In this document: positions 14,459-21,323 of the stretch, piece by piece
Layout of the letters: every line of letters begins with the position of its first letter
Numbering within the stretch: position 1 is the first letter of the stretch
NCBI GenBank assembly: GCA_016219715.1
Contig: JACRKX010000033.1
Span: 1 to 38,928, forward strand
DNA: 38,928 nt
Source: Actinomycetota bacterium
GTDB taxonomy: Bacteria; Actinomycetota; Thermoleophilia; Solirubrobacterales; JACPNS01
Direction of reading: 5' to 3'
Program-made: the position numbers and the translations under genes
The notes under the pieces: generated by a model
Databases searched by the model: none
Seen by the model: the letters and a program-made list of their open reading frames with translations, nothing else
What the model was told of the DNA's origin: nothing

Positions 14459-14677
14459 CTATCGCTCCGAAACCTCAACGGCCGTGGCGGTAACCGCCGG
14501 CTCGCTCGACTCCGGCTGCTCGGCGAGGGCAGGCAGCGTGCCGGTTACCGACTGCTTGAACTCGCGCATCCCACCGCCGATCCCGCGGCCCAGCTCGGGC
14601 AGCTTCTTCGGTCCGAAGATGATCAGCATGATCGCCAAGACGACGACGATCTCCATTGGTCCGATTCCTGGCATCAT
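14459..14677 (-). CDS. tatA: TatA/TatE-family twin-arginine translocase component
   Basis: Predicted 72-residue single-pass membrane protein. It has the full TatA signature: a short periplasmic start (MPGIGPMEI), a hydrophobic helix, the FGPKKLPELGRGIGGGMREFKQ hinge/amphipathic region (seen as FGPKKLPELG then REFK), and a polar tail. AGGAGG lies just upstream, and two adjacent ATGs (14677, 14674) are possible starts. It overlaps the ABC ATPase stop (ATGA) and precedes the molybdoenzyme by 16 bases. No TatB or TatC gene is present here. Its only obvious Tat client in this operon is the substrate-binding lipoprotein, which has a twin-arginine signal; the molybdoenzyme has none. Confidence 0.93.
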   Translation of the reverse strand: MMPGIGPMEIVVVLAIMLIIFGPKKLPELGRGIGGGMREFKQSVTGTLPALAEQPESSEPAVTATAVEVSER

Positions 14678-15480
14678 GCTGCCTCCTGTTCGTTGGTCTG
14701 AGGTGTCACGAGCTCGCGTTCGAGTAGGTAGACGAGCCGTTCTCGAATGCGTTGGTACTCCGGGTCCTTCGGAAGCTCGGCCTTGTCGCGCGGGCGTTCG
14801 ATCTTCACTTCGATGATCTCGGCGACCGACGGCTTCGGCGGGTTGGCCATCACGACGATGCGGTCGGCCAGGAAGATCGCCTCGTCGATGCCGTGGGTGA
14901 CCATCAGCACCGTCTCGGTGTCGTCCTCGTGCGACCACAGATCGATCAGCTGCTGCTGCAGGTTCGAGCGAGTCAGCGCGTCGAGCGCGCCGAATGGTTC
15001 GTCGAGCAGCAACACCTTCGGGCCGACGGCGAACGCGCGAGCGACTGCCGTGCGCTGGCGCATGCCGCCCGAGATCTCGCCGGGCTTCTTGTCTCGGTGC
15101 AGCCACAGCCCGGTGCTTCGCAGGTACTTCTCGGCTATGTCGCGCGTCGCGTCGGACTTGCGGTCTGGACGGGCCGAGAGCGCGGCTTCGACGACGTTGT
15201 CGTAGACGCTCATCCACGGCAGCAGCGAATAGTTCTGAAAGACGATCGCGCGGTCAGGTCCGGGGCCTTCGACGCGGAAGCCGTCAAGCACGACCTTGCC
15301 TTCGTCGGCGCCCTCGAGGCCGCCGATCACGTTCAGCAGCGTCGACTTACCGCAGCCCGAGTGACCGATGATCGAGACGAACTCGCCCTTCTCGATCTCC
15401 AGGTCGACGCCGCGCAACACCGGCTGCGCGCCCGACTTGGTGTGAAACGTCTTGCGGACGCCCATGATCTCGAGCGACAT
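14674..15480 (-). CDS. ABC importer ATPase, nitrate/sulfonate/bicarbonate type (NrtD/SsuB/TauB-like)
   Basis: Predicted 268-residue cytoplasmic ATPase powering the importer. Walker A GHSGCGKST at about 39-47, the Q-loop region FQNYSLLPW near 81-89, signature ISGGMRQR at 136-143, Walker B VLLLDEPFGALD from 156, and the H-loop MVTHGIDEA with His196 are all intact. The PFGALDALTR wording is typical of the NrtD/SsuB/TauB branch. The ATG at 15480 immediately follows the permease stop and the end overlaps tatA by four bases, so translation is coupled. Confidence 0.93.
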   Translation of the reverse strand: MSLEIMGVRKTFHTKSGAQPVLRGVDLEIEKGEFVSIIGHSGCGKSTLLNVIGGLEGADEGKVVLDGFRVEGPGPDRAIVFQNYSLLPWMSVYDNVVEAALSARPDRKSDATRDIAEKYLRSTGLWLHRDKKPGEISGGMRQRTAVARAFAVGPKVLLLDEPFGALDALTRSNLQQQLIDLWSHEDDTETVLMVTHGIDEAIFLADRIVVMANPPKPSVAEIIEVKIERPRDKAELPKDPEYQRIRERLVYLLERELVTPQTNEQEAA

Positions 15481-16434
15481 TCAGACCACCTCCTTGTACT
15501 GGACACGCGCTTGCAGCTTGCCGAAGGCGAAGTCCAATGCCACGCCGACGATGCCGATCAGGAAAATCGCGGCGGCTACGTTGGCCAGGTTCGACGCGTT
15601 GTACGCGTCCCAGACGAAAAATCCGATTCCGGTACCGCCCGAGAGCATCTCGGCGGCGACGATCACCATCCAGGCGATGCCCATCGAGATGCGCATGCCG
15701 GTGACCATCGAAGGCAGGCTGTACGGCAGCAGCACGTGGCGCGTGTACTTGAACTTCGAGAAGCGGAAGACGCGCGCGACGTTCTTGTGGCTCTCGGGCA
15801 CCGACGCCACGCCGAACGCCGTATTCAGCAGCGTCGGCCAGATCGAGGTGATGAAGATCACGAAGATCGCCGCCGCGGGCGCCGCCTTCAGCACCACCAG
15901 CCCGAGCGGGAACCACGCCAGCGGCGACACCGGGCGCAGCAGCTGAACGACCGGGTTGAATGCCGACCATGCCTGCCGGCTGGCGCCCATCGCGAAGCCG
16001 ACCGGGATCGCGACCACCAGTGCCAGTGCAAAGCCGATGAAAACGCGCTGCAGCGAGGTCATCAGCTGGATGCCGATGCCCTTGTCGTTGGGACCGTTGT
16101 CGTGGAAAGGCTCGGCCAGCAGGTCGCTGAGAGCGCTGAGCGACTCGGCCGGCGTCGGCAGGTCGGGCGACACCGCGGCGATCGCTGCCCAGAGCGCAAA
16201 CAGCCCGACGAACCCCGCGAAGCCCAGGACGACCTGATCGACCGCCGAGCGCGCGCGGGCCGAAGCCGGCCTGCGAAGGCCGGCGACCCGGCGCGGCCTA
16301 CCTGCCGCGCCGGCCGTGCCGGATGGTGGAGCTGTGTCGCCGTGCTCGATCCCAGTGGATGGATCGAGCACGGCGGCTCCGTCGACTCGCCCAGGGAGCG
16401 CGTCGAAGCTGGTTTTCAGGTCGCGTTCGCTCAT
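15481..16434 (-). CDS. ABC importer permease (NrtB/SsuC/TauC-like)
   Basis: Predicted 317-residue inner-membrane permease. The first ~75 residues are hydrophilic and rich in Arg, Pro and Ala. Six hydrophobic helices then follow, with the binding-protein-dependent transport signature in the cytoplasmic loop (VARVFRFSKFKYTRHVLLPYSLPSM, with the EAA-type pattern partly changed). RPVSPLAWFPLGLVV is typical of nitrate/taurine/sulfonate permeases. It starts inside the stop of the binding-protein gene (ATGA at 16434-16431) and ends directly against the ATPase start. The long Pro/Ala N-terminal extension is unusual for the family. Confidence 0.92.
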   Translation of the reverse strand: MSERDLKTSFDALPGRVDGAAVLDPSTGIEHGDTAPPSGTAGAAGRPRRVAGLRRPASARARSAVDQVVLGFAGFVGLFALWAAIAAVSPDLPTPAESLSALSDLLAEPFHDNGPNDKGIGIQLMTSLQRVFIGFALALVVAIPVGFAMGASRQAWSAFNPVVQLLRPVSPLAWFPLGLVVLKAAPAAAIFVIFITSIWPTLLNTAFGVASVPESHKNVARVFRFSKFKYTRHVLLPYSLPSMVTGMRISMGIAWMVIVAAEMLSGGTGIGFFVWDAYNASNLANVAAAIFLIGIVGVALDFAFGKLQARVQYKEVV

Positions 16435-17738
16435 GCGCGGGCAGCCTCCTCGTCTGGTTTCTTGGGGTCGAAGGTGACGCCGTCGAGCTTCACCTTGAAT
16501 GGCGTCATGTCGTTGTCGGGCACCGGAACGTTCTCCGCCTTCGCGACGCTCTCGTAGAGGTCGGAGAGGATCACGCTCTCGGCGATGGCCTCGTAGTTGG
16601 GGGCCGACTTCAGGTAGCCGAAGCGCTGGTACTGCGCGAGGAACCAGATCGCCTCGCTGTGGCGCGGGAAGTTCGTCTCGCCCTCGCGGTAGAAGCGCAT
16701 GCGGTCGTCATCGAAGGTCTTGGGCGGCAGCCCGGCGCCGAGGTCGTACTCGCCGAGCAGTCGCGGTTCGATGTCGGCCGGCTTGGCATTGACGAAGGCT
16801 GGTGTGCCGATCGTCTTGGCGACTTCAGGGATGTTGGCCTTGTCGTCGCAGTACTGGCAGGCCTTCAGCACGGCGCCCATCACCTCTTTGAGCTCGCTCT
16901 CGCGCTTGCTCGCAAAGCTCTTGCTGACAACGAGGGCCTTCTCCGGGTGGTGGGTCCAGAGATCCTGCGTGGCCAGCGTCGTGAAGCCGATGTCCTTCTG
17001 GACCGCGACCGCGTTCCACGGCTCGCCGACGCTGTAGCCGTTCATGTTTCCGGCGGTCATATTGGCCACCATCTGCGGTGGTGGGATCGGGATTACCTTC
17101 GGCGTGGACATGTCGATGCCCATCGCCAGCAACCAGTAACGCAACCATGCGTCGTGGGTTCCGCCGGGGAAGGTCATCGCGAAGGTCTGACCCTTGCCAC
17201 CGCCGATCGCCGCCTTGGCCTTGTCGAGGTCGCCGTAGCCGGCCGAAGCGAAGTCCTTCTTCAGCGTGAGGCCCTGACCGTTGTTGTTCAGGGTCATCGC
17301 GATCTTGAGCTTGTCGGAGCCGCCCTTGCCGTCGTTGCCCACGCCCGAAGCGACCGCGAGCGGCATGCTGTACAGGCAGTGCGCCGCGTCGATGTCGCCG
17401 TTGATCAGCGCGTCGCGCGTGGCCGGCCACGATGCCTGCTTGACCACCTCGACGTTGAGACCGCGCTCCTTGAAGTAGCCCAGCGAGTCGGCCATCACGA
17501 TCGGCGCACAGTCGGTCAGGGCGATGAAGCCGATCTTGATCGTCTTGCCGCCACCTGCTCCGCCGCTGGAACCGCCGCCGGATGACGTGTCGTCGCCGCA
17601 GCCAGCCAGCGCCCAGGATGGAATCGCGAGTGCCGCAGCCAGGGCAGAGCCCTTCAGAAGCGCCTGGCGACGGGAAATCGGCTGGTTGAGTGCGTCCATC
17701 AACGACGACTCGGCCGGCTTGCGGGGGTCCTTTTGCAT
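16431..17738 (-). CDS. NrtA/CmpA-like nitrate (or bicarbonate) substrate-binding lipoprotein
   Basis: Predicted 435-residue solute-binding protein. The N-terminus has a twin-arginine signal (ISRRQALLKGSALAAALAIP) and a lipobox ALAGC with Cys47, followed by a Gly/Ser linker, so it should be exported by Tat and lipid-anchored. The mature part opens IKIGFIALTDCAPIVMADSLG and continues with WPATRDALINGDIDAAHCLYSMPLA, the NrtA/CmpA pattern. That branch binds nitrate/nitrite or bicarbonate rather than sulfonates; telling which needs the pocket residues aligned. AAGGAG lies seven to eight bases before the ATG at 17738. It is the first gene of the eight-gene operon and carries its promoter region upstream. 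Confidence 0.92.
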   Translation of the reverse strand: MQKDPRKPAESSLMDALNQPISRRQALLKGSALAAALAIPSWALAGCGDDTSSGGGSSGGAGGGKTIKIGFIALTDCAPIVMADSLGYFKERGLNVEVVKQASWPATRDALINGDIDAAHCLYSMPLAVASGVGNDGKGGSDKLKIAMTLNNNGQGLTLKKDFASAGYGDLDKAKAAIGGGKGQTFAMTFPGGTHDAWLRYWLLAMGIDMSTPKVIPIPPPQMVANMTAGNMNGYSVGEPWNAVAVQKDIGFTTLATQDLWTHHPEKALVVSKSFASKRESELKEVMGAVLKACQYCDDKANIPEVAKTIGTPAFVNAKPADIEPRLLGEYDLGAGLPPKTFDDDRMRFYREGETNFPRHSEAIWFLAQYQRFGYLKSAPNYEAIAESVILSDLYESVAKAENVPVPDNDMTPFKVKLDGVTFDPKKPDEEAARA

Positions 17739-18108
17739 CTGTTGTCTCCTTGCTCTGTGCCGCGACTGCCCGGGAATGCGGGGTGCGGCTCACCGATGGG
17801 GGTCAGTGGGTGATGCGACATCGAATGTAGATCTGTACTTATGGCGGTTGGCGGGCCGGTAGGACAAAAATCACAGGAGCCGTATGTACGGATGTCGGGG
17901 GGAGCAACGGACCTTCAGACACCGGCAAAATCCCTGCAAATCAGGCACTTTTATGGTGCGGCGTGAGGTTGTGCATCGTGCTCCGGCGGCCGAATCTCGC
18001 TCATCTGACGCCGGCAGGAGCGACTCTTTGGCCCCCTGGCTACCGCGGCCGGCTGACTAGGCGTAGGATCGAAATCGACCCCACCACCTCTCACGAGAGG
18101 AGACAGAT
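17739..18108. promoter_or_regulatory. Divergent intergenic region: promoter of the molybdoenzyme operon and of the SnoaL-like gene
   Basis: This 370-base gene-free stretch holds the operon's control signals. Read leftward, TACAGAT and TACATT near 17837-17821 are the best -10 candidates for nrtA. An inverted repeat CCGTATGTACGG (17880-17891) lies upstream of them and may be an operator. For the rightward gene, TAGGAT at 18064-18069 fits TANNNT. I see no riboswitch I can name and no matching regulator gene next to it. Confidence 0.4.
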
Positions 18109-18567
18109 ATGACGGCCGAAACGAACCTTCAGGCCAGCCGCAGACTGTTCGAGGAGTGCATGAACCAGGGTGACCTCGAGTTGATGGAGGAGCTTTGCGC
18201 CGACGACTGCGTTACGCACGACCCCGCTGAAGACGACGACGTGACCGGCATCGAAGCGCACAAGGAGCGGGCCGCGATGTATCTAGCGGCGATGCCGGAC
18301 TTGGAATTCACGATCGAAGACCAGTTCGGTTCGCGCGACCGCGTGGTCACACGCTGGACCGTGCGCGGCACCAACACCGGCGAGCTGCAAGGTATGCCGC
18401 CGAGTGGCCACCGCATCGAGATCGCCGGCGTGACGATCGACCGTTTCGACGGCGTCGGACGCATCGCCGAGGCCTGGGACTACTGGGACAACTTCGGCTT
18501 CATGCGCCAGCTCGGACTGATCCCGGACATGGTCGTGCAGTCGAGCGAGGGCGAGATCCTCCGCTGA
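18109..18567 (+). CDS. SnoaL-like / ester-cyclase-family protein (NTF2 fold)
   Basis: Predicted 152-residue soluble protein. It has the SnoaL-like polyketide-cyclase pattern: an N-terminal helix pair (ASRRLFEECMNQGDLELMEELCADDCVTHDP), then GIEAHKERAAMYLAAMPDLEFTIEDQF, VTRWTVRGTNTGELQGMPPSGHRIEI and the final WDYWDNFGFMRQLGLIP. Many proteins of this shape are annotated as ester cyclases without known substrates, and no polyketide genes are nearby. A strong GAGGAGA precedes the ATG, and TAGGAT (18064-18069) is a probable -10. It is divergent from the nrtA operon. The exact reaction is unknown. Confidence 0.85.
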   Translation: MTAETNLQASRRLFEECMNQGDLELMEELCADDCVTHDPAEDDDVTGIEAHKERAAMYLAAMPDLEFTIEDQFGSRDRVVTRWTVRGTNTGELQGMPPSGHRIEIAGVTIDRFDGVGRIAEAWDYWDNFGFMRQLGLIPDMVVQSSEGEILR

Positions 18568-18591
18568 TCGGCGCAGCCCCCATCAAACCCG

Positions 18592-18635
18592 CCCAGATCG
18601 AAACAGCCTAGGTCGAAACAGCCCAGATCGAACAG
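18592..18635. repeat. Three tandem 15-bp repeats between convergent genes
   Basis: CCCAGATCGAAACAG (18592-18606), CCTAGGTCGAAACAG (18607-18621) and CCCAGATCGAACAG (18622-18635) form a small minisatellite. It fills most of the 69 bases between the convergent stops at 18567 and 18637. Copy 2 differs by two bases; copy 3 lacks one A. Confidence 0.8.
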
Positions 18636-18636
18636 T

Positions 18637-19902
18637 TCAGCGCAACACGCGCCAGCGCCAGACGGCGGGCGACGCATCGGCGTTGCCCGCCGCGTCGATC
18701 GCGAAGACGCGCAGCACGTGCTTGCCCGGCTTGACGCGCTTGGTGTAGCTGCTGCTGCAGGAGCGATACGTTCCGCGATCGAGCTTGCAGCGGAAGGTCG
18801 ATCCGGTCTCATTGGAGCGGAAGGTGAACTTGACGCGGCGCGAGACGGTCTTGCGCTTGGGCTTCTTGGCGATGCTTGTCTGCGGCGCGGTGACGTCGCC
18901 GGGGTCGGCCGGTGGCGGCGTGGCGGCGGCAACGAGGAATTCATCGGCGCCGATGTCGGTCGCGGCGCCCATCGTGCGCGACTCACCGTCGAAGTCGAAC
19001 AGTCCGATCAGTCCGTCGATGGTGCCGGCATCGATAGTCGGAGAGCCGGCCACCTGGTGGTAGTCGTCGATGGCGGCGTTGACGAAAACGGGCGTGGTCA
19101 TCTGATTCGAGTTGGTGGTCGGATCGGTGATCGTGGCTCCGCCTGTCGAGTTGGTCGTCGAGTAGTTCGAGTTGGAAAGCGAGATATTCGCCGTGGCGCC
19201 TGCGGTGACGCTCGCGCTGACGTCGAAGCCGAGTCCGCGGGCGATCACGTTCTTGGCGTCGATCGACACTGCGCGTCCGGTGTCGGCGTAGATGCGCACG
19301 GCGTGCGTGCCGGCACCCGATCCGATCGCCGTCACATTTCGCAAAGTCACGGTCGCGGTGCCCGCGCCGCCCTCGTTTACGCCCATGGCGACGGTTCCGG
19401 GGCCCTTCGCGATGCAAACGCTGTCGCGAATCGTTGCATTCATCGCTGCACAGCCCCACGCGCTTTGGGTGGAGACGATCGACGACTGCAGCAAGCCGTT
19501 GGCTATGTAGACGCCACCGGTTCCGCCAACGCTGTGCTCGACGGTCACGTTCCTCAGCTTGGCCAGCGCATTGTTGATTGCCACCACGAACGTGCCGGTG
19601 CCGACGATCTTCGTCTGTTGCGGAGCGCCGGGGCCGTGGACGTCGACTTGGTCGGCGATTCCGAACGGAGTGGCGCCGACGTTGTACTCGCCGGCCGCGA
19701 GGATGACCTCGTCCCCATCGTTCGTGTAAGTCGAGTTGGTCGCGTCGATGATGTTGCACGGCGCGACCGCCGCGCAAGTGTTTGGATCGCCGCTTCCGGT
19801 AGGTGTCGCATAGCGCTGCACGGCGCCAGCCGACGCCGGGAGTGCCAGAGCGAGCGCAGCAAGGGCGATCGCGAGTTCGGTTTTCCGTGGGCGGAAGTTC
19901 AT
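18637..19902 (-). CDS. Secreted right-handed beta-helix protein with C-terminal Ig-like domain
   Basis: Predicted 421-residue exported protein. A Sec signal peptide covers about residues 1-27 (ALAALALALPASAGA). Residues about 30-310 are short repeated beta-rich turns typical of parallel beta-helix (pectate-lyase-like) proteins, ending DYHQVAGSPTIDAG ... DFDGESRTMG ... DIGADEF, the 'choice-of-anchor Q' ending. After a Pro-rich linker, the last ~85 residues form an Ig-like module (TSIAKKPKRKTVSRR, TFRCKLDRGTYRSC, VFAIDAAGNADASPA) often repeated in Thermoleophilia surface proteins. No catalytic residues can be assigned, so binding or adhesion is as likely as polysaccharide cleavage. TAGGAT at 19921-19916 gives a leader of only about seven bases. 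Confidence 0.85.
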   Translation of the reverse strand: MNFRPRKTELAIALAALALALPASAGAVQRYATPTGSGDPNTCAAVAPCNIIDATNSTYTNDGDEVILAAGEYNVGATPFGIADQVDVHGPGAPQQTKIVGTGTFVVAINNALAKLRNVTVEHSVGGTGGVYIANGLLQSSIVSTQSAWGCAAMNATIRDSVCIAKGPGTVAMGVNEGGAGTATVTLRNVTAIGSGAGTHAVRIYADTGRAVSIDAKNVIARGLGFDVSASVTAGATANISLSNSNYSTTNSTGGATITDPTTNSNQMTTPVFVNAAIDDYHQVAGSPTIDAGTIDGLIGLFDFDGESRTMGAATDIGADEFLVAAATPPPADPGDVTAPQTSIAKKPKRKTVSRRVKFTFRSNETGSTFRCKLDRGTYRSCSSSYTKRVKPGKHVLRVFAIDAAGNADASPAVWRWRVLR

Positions 19903-19915
19903 CCTTGAGTTTCAG

Positions 19916-19921
19916 ATCCTA
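19916..19921 (-). promoter_or_regulatory. TAGGAT -10 box of the beta-helix gene
   Basis: TAGGAT, within GCGTAGGATC, lies 14 bases before the ATG at 19902. The same GCGTAGGATC string occurs upstream of the SnoaL-like gene (18061-18070), suggesting one sigma-factor preference. No clear -35 is seen in either. Confidence 0.4.
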
Positions 19922-19989
19922 CGCGCTTGTCTCCACGCTTCAGGTTGCCCAGACCTCGTGCAGGGTTCAAAGACGGCGAGCCTCTGCCG

Positions 19990-21081
19990 ATGATTTCGTC
20001 GATGGCCGCGAACTTCACCATCGAAACGACGATTGCGGCGCCGCCCGAAGTGGTCTGGGCGTGCCTCACCGATGACGAACTGATCGGCCAATGGGATCCC
20101 GGTCGCATTTCGCAGCCCGACGCCGGACAGCCGATCGTCAATCAGTCAGGCAGAGTCGTGCGCGCGCGGCGCTTCGAGATTCAGGTGGTTACGCCCGGCG
20201 CGGTTCTACGCGAAGGCTTCACTGCCCGCGCGCTGAGCGGTGAGATCGAGACCCACATTCAGCCTGCGGCCGGTGGCACTCTGATCACCGTTCACGCGAC
20301 GATGGCGCGGCGTGGTCTCTTCAGAGTCTTGCTGGCGCCAATGGCCAAGGGCGCGAAGGACTCTCTCGAGGGGTCGGTCGACAGCCTGTGCCTGCGGGCC
20401 GAGGCCTTCGCCGGCGGCCGGCGAGACATGTACCGTGCGGCCCCCGCGGGCGACCAGCCCTCGAAGTTGCACGCCAAGCTCGCAAAGCTGCTCGCGCAGA
20501 CGGACCAGGCCGCCGCCGCAGGTTGGCTTGCCGCGGCGCCGGAAATGCGTAACGCGGTGCTCGCGTCGGTCAGCACCGGAAATCCCTGCCCGGATCGCTA
20601 CGGCGCGCGGCTGGCACAAGCGGTCGCGCTGGTGATGAAGCGTCGCAGCAGGTTCACGCTCGTTACGAGCGGCATCTTCGTCTTGATCTTCGCGTTCTGC
20701 ATCGTCATGGAACTACAGCTCGTCGACCCGGACCTGCCCTGGCTGGCCGGGTATTCCGTGCTGCTGTGGTGGAACCTCTCAATCGGCCTGCTCGGCGGCA
20801 TCATTGGCGGCAGGACCTTCGACGCGGCGTTTGCCGCCAGCGAAGAGTGGCTTGCACACGTCGATCCGGTCGAACACCTGATCTGGATGTCGCGATCGAG
20901 CGACCCGGCACAACGCAACTTCGCGATTCAGCAGTTGGGCGCGGCACCTATGTTGGGACCGCTGAATCTGCGCGCCGAGGCGGCGCTGGCGCGGGCGGCG
21001 GTCGAACCCGATGCGCAATGGAACGGTGCCGCTCAGGCGCTGGCCGCGCGCCGGGCTCGGGTCTTGGCGGCGGCTGCCTGA
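19990..21081 (+). CDS. SRPBCC-domain protein with two C-terminal membrane helices
   Basis: Predicted 363-residue protein. Residues about 8-150 form an SRPBCC (START-like) domain opening FTIETTIAAPPEVVWACLTDDELIGQWDPG, the usual pattern of polyketide-cyclase/AHSA1-like ligand-binding domains. A charged helical region follows. Two hydrophobic helices come next (FTLVTSGIFVLIFAFCIVME and the segment with LLWWNLSIGLLGGIIGG), then a cytoplasmic Ala-rich helical tail. The start is uncertain: ATG 19990 fits the domain best, and ATG 20002 or a start near 19927 are possible. The combination with a membrane anchor is unusual and the ligand is unknown. It lies divergent to the beta-helix gene. Confidence 0.75.
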   Translation: MISSMAANFTIETTIAAPPEVVWACLTDDELIGQWDPGRISQPDAGQPIVNQSGRVVRARRFEIQVVTPGAVLREGFTARALSGEIETHIQPAAGGTLITVHATMARRGLFRVLLAPMAKGAKDSLEGSVDSLCLRAEAFAGGRRDMYRAAPAGDQPSKLHAKLAKLLAQTDQAAAAGWLAAAPEMRNAVLASVSTGNPCPDRYGARLAQAVALVMKRRSRFTLVTSGIFVLIFAFCIVMELQLVDPDLPWLAGYSVLLWWNLSIGLLGGIIGGRTFDAAFAASEEWLAHVDPVEHLIWMSRSSDPAQRNFAIQQLGAAPMLGPLNLRAEAALARAAVEPDAQWNGAAQALAARRARVLAAAA

Positions 21082-21105
21082 CGCGCTCGCGGCAGATCGA
21101 CTCGC

Positions 21106-21162
21106 CTAATCAAGCGGATCAAACCACTCGACTCCCTTGAATCGCGCGAAGTCGCGATCACG
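21106..21162 (-). pseudogene. Relic of a VapC (PIN-domain) toxin C-terminus
   Basis: Read leftward, the frame ending at the TAG 21108-21106 gives DRDFARFKGVEWFDPLD. This matches the usual VapC ending pattern DxDFxRFxGxxWxxPL. Upstream of about 21162 the same frame becomes Arg/Pro-rich and no longer looks like a PIN domain, and there is no antitoxin gene. It is probably the remnant of a decayed toxin-antitoxin locus, though the match is short. Confidence 0.4.
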
Positions 21163-21265
21163 GGGTGGCGATCGGAAGCGGCGATCGGGATTGAGTTGCT
21201 TAGCTGGTGCCTTCTTGGATCGGCGGGCTAGGTGCCATGTGTGCCGGCGCATTCCTCGCTAGAAT

Positions 21266-21279
21266 CGAACATATGTTCG
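21266..21279. promoter_or_regulatory. LexA (SOS) box of dnaE2
   Basis: CGAACATATGTTCG, identical to the box of the imuB-like gene, ends 44 bases before the dnaE2 start. It covers the -35 region of the likely promoter, so LexA would block polymerase. The ATG inside it opens only a 14-codon frame ending in TAG, so it is not the dnaE2 start. Confidence 0.9.
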
Positions 21280-21294
21280 TATCAATGTCGCCAC

Positions 21295-21300
21295 TATACA
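21295..21300 (+). promoter_or_regulatory. -10 element of dnaE2
   Basis: TATACA lies 15 bases after the LexA box and would give a transcription start near 21307 and a leader of about 17 bases to the GTG at 21324. The LexA box then overlaps the -35 region. Confidence 0.45.
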
Positions 21301-21323
21301 CACGCGCCAGGCGGTAGCCGAAA

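Noticed and set aside
21274-21318. dnaE2 starting at the ATG inside its LexA box
   Set aside because: That frame meets a TAG after 14 codons; the GTG at 21324 is in frame with the PHP domain.
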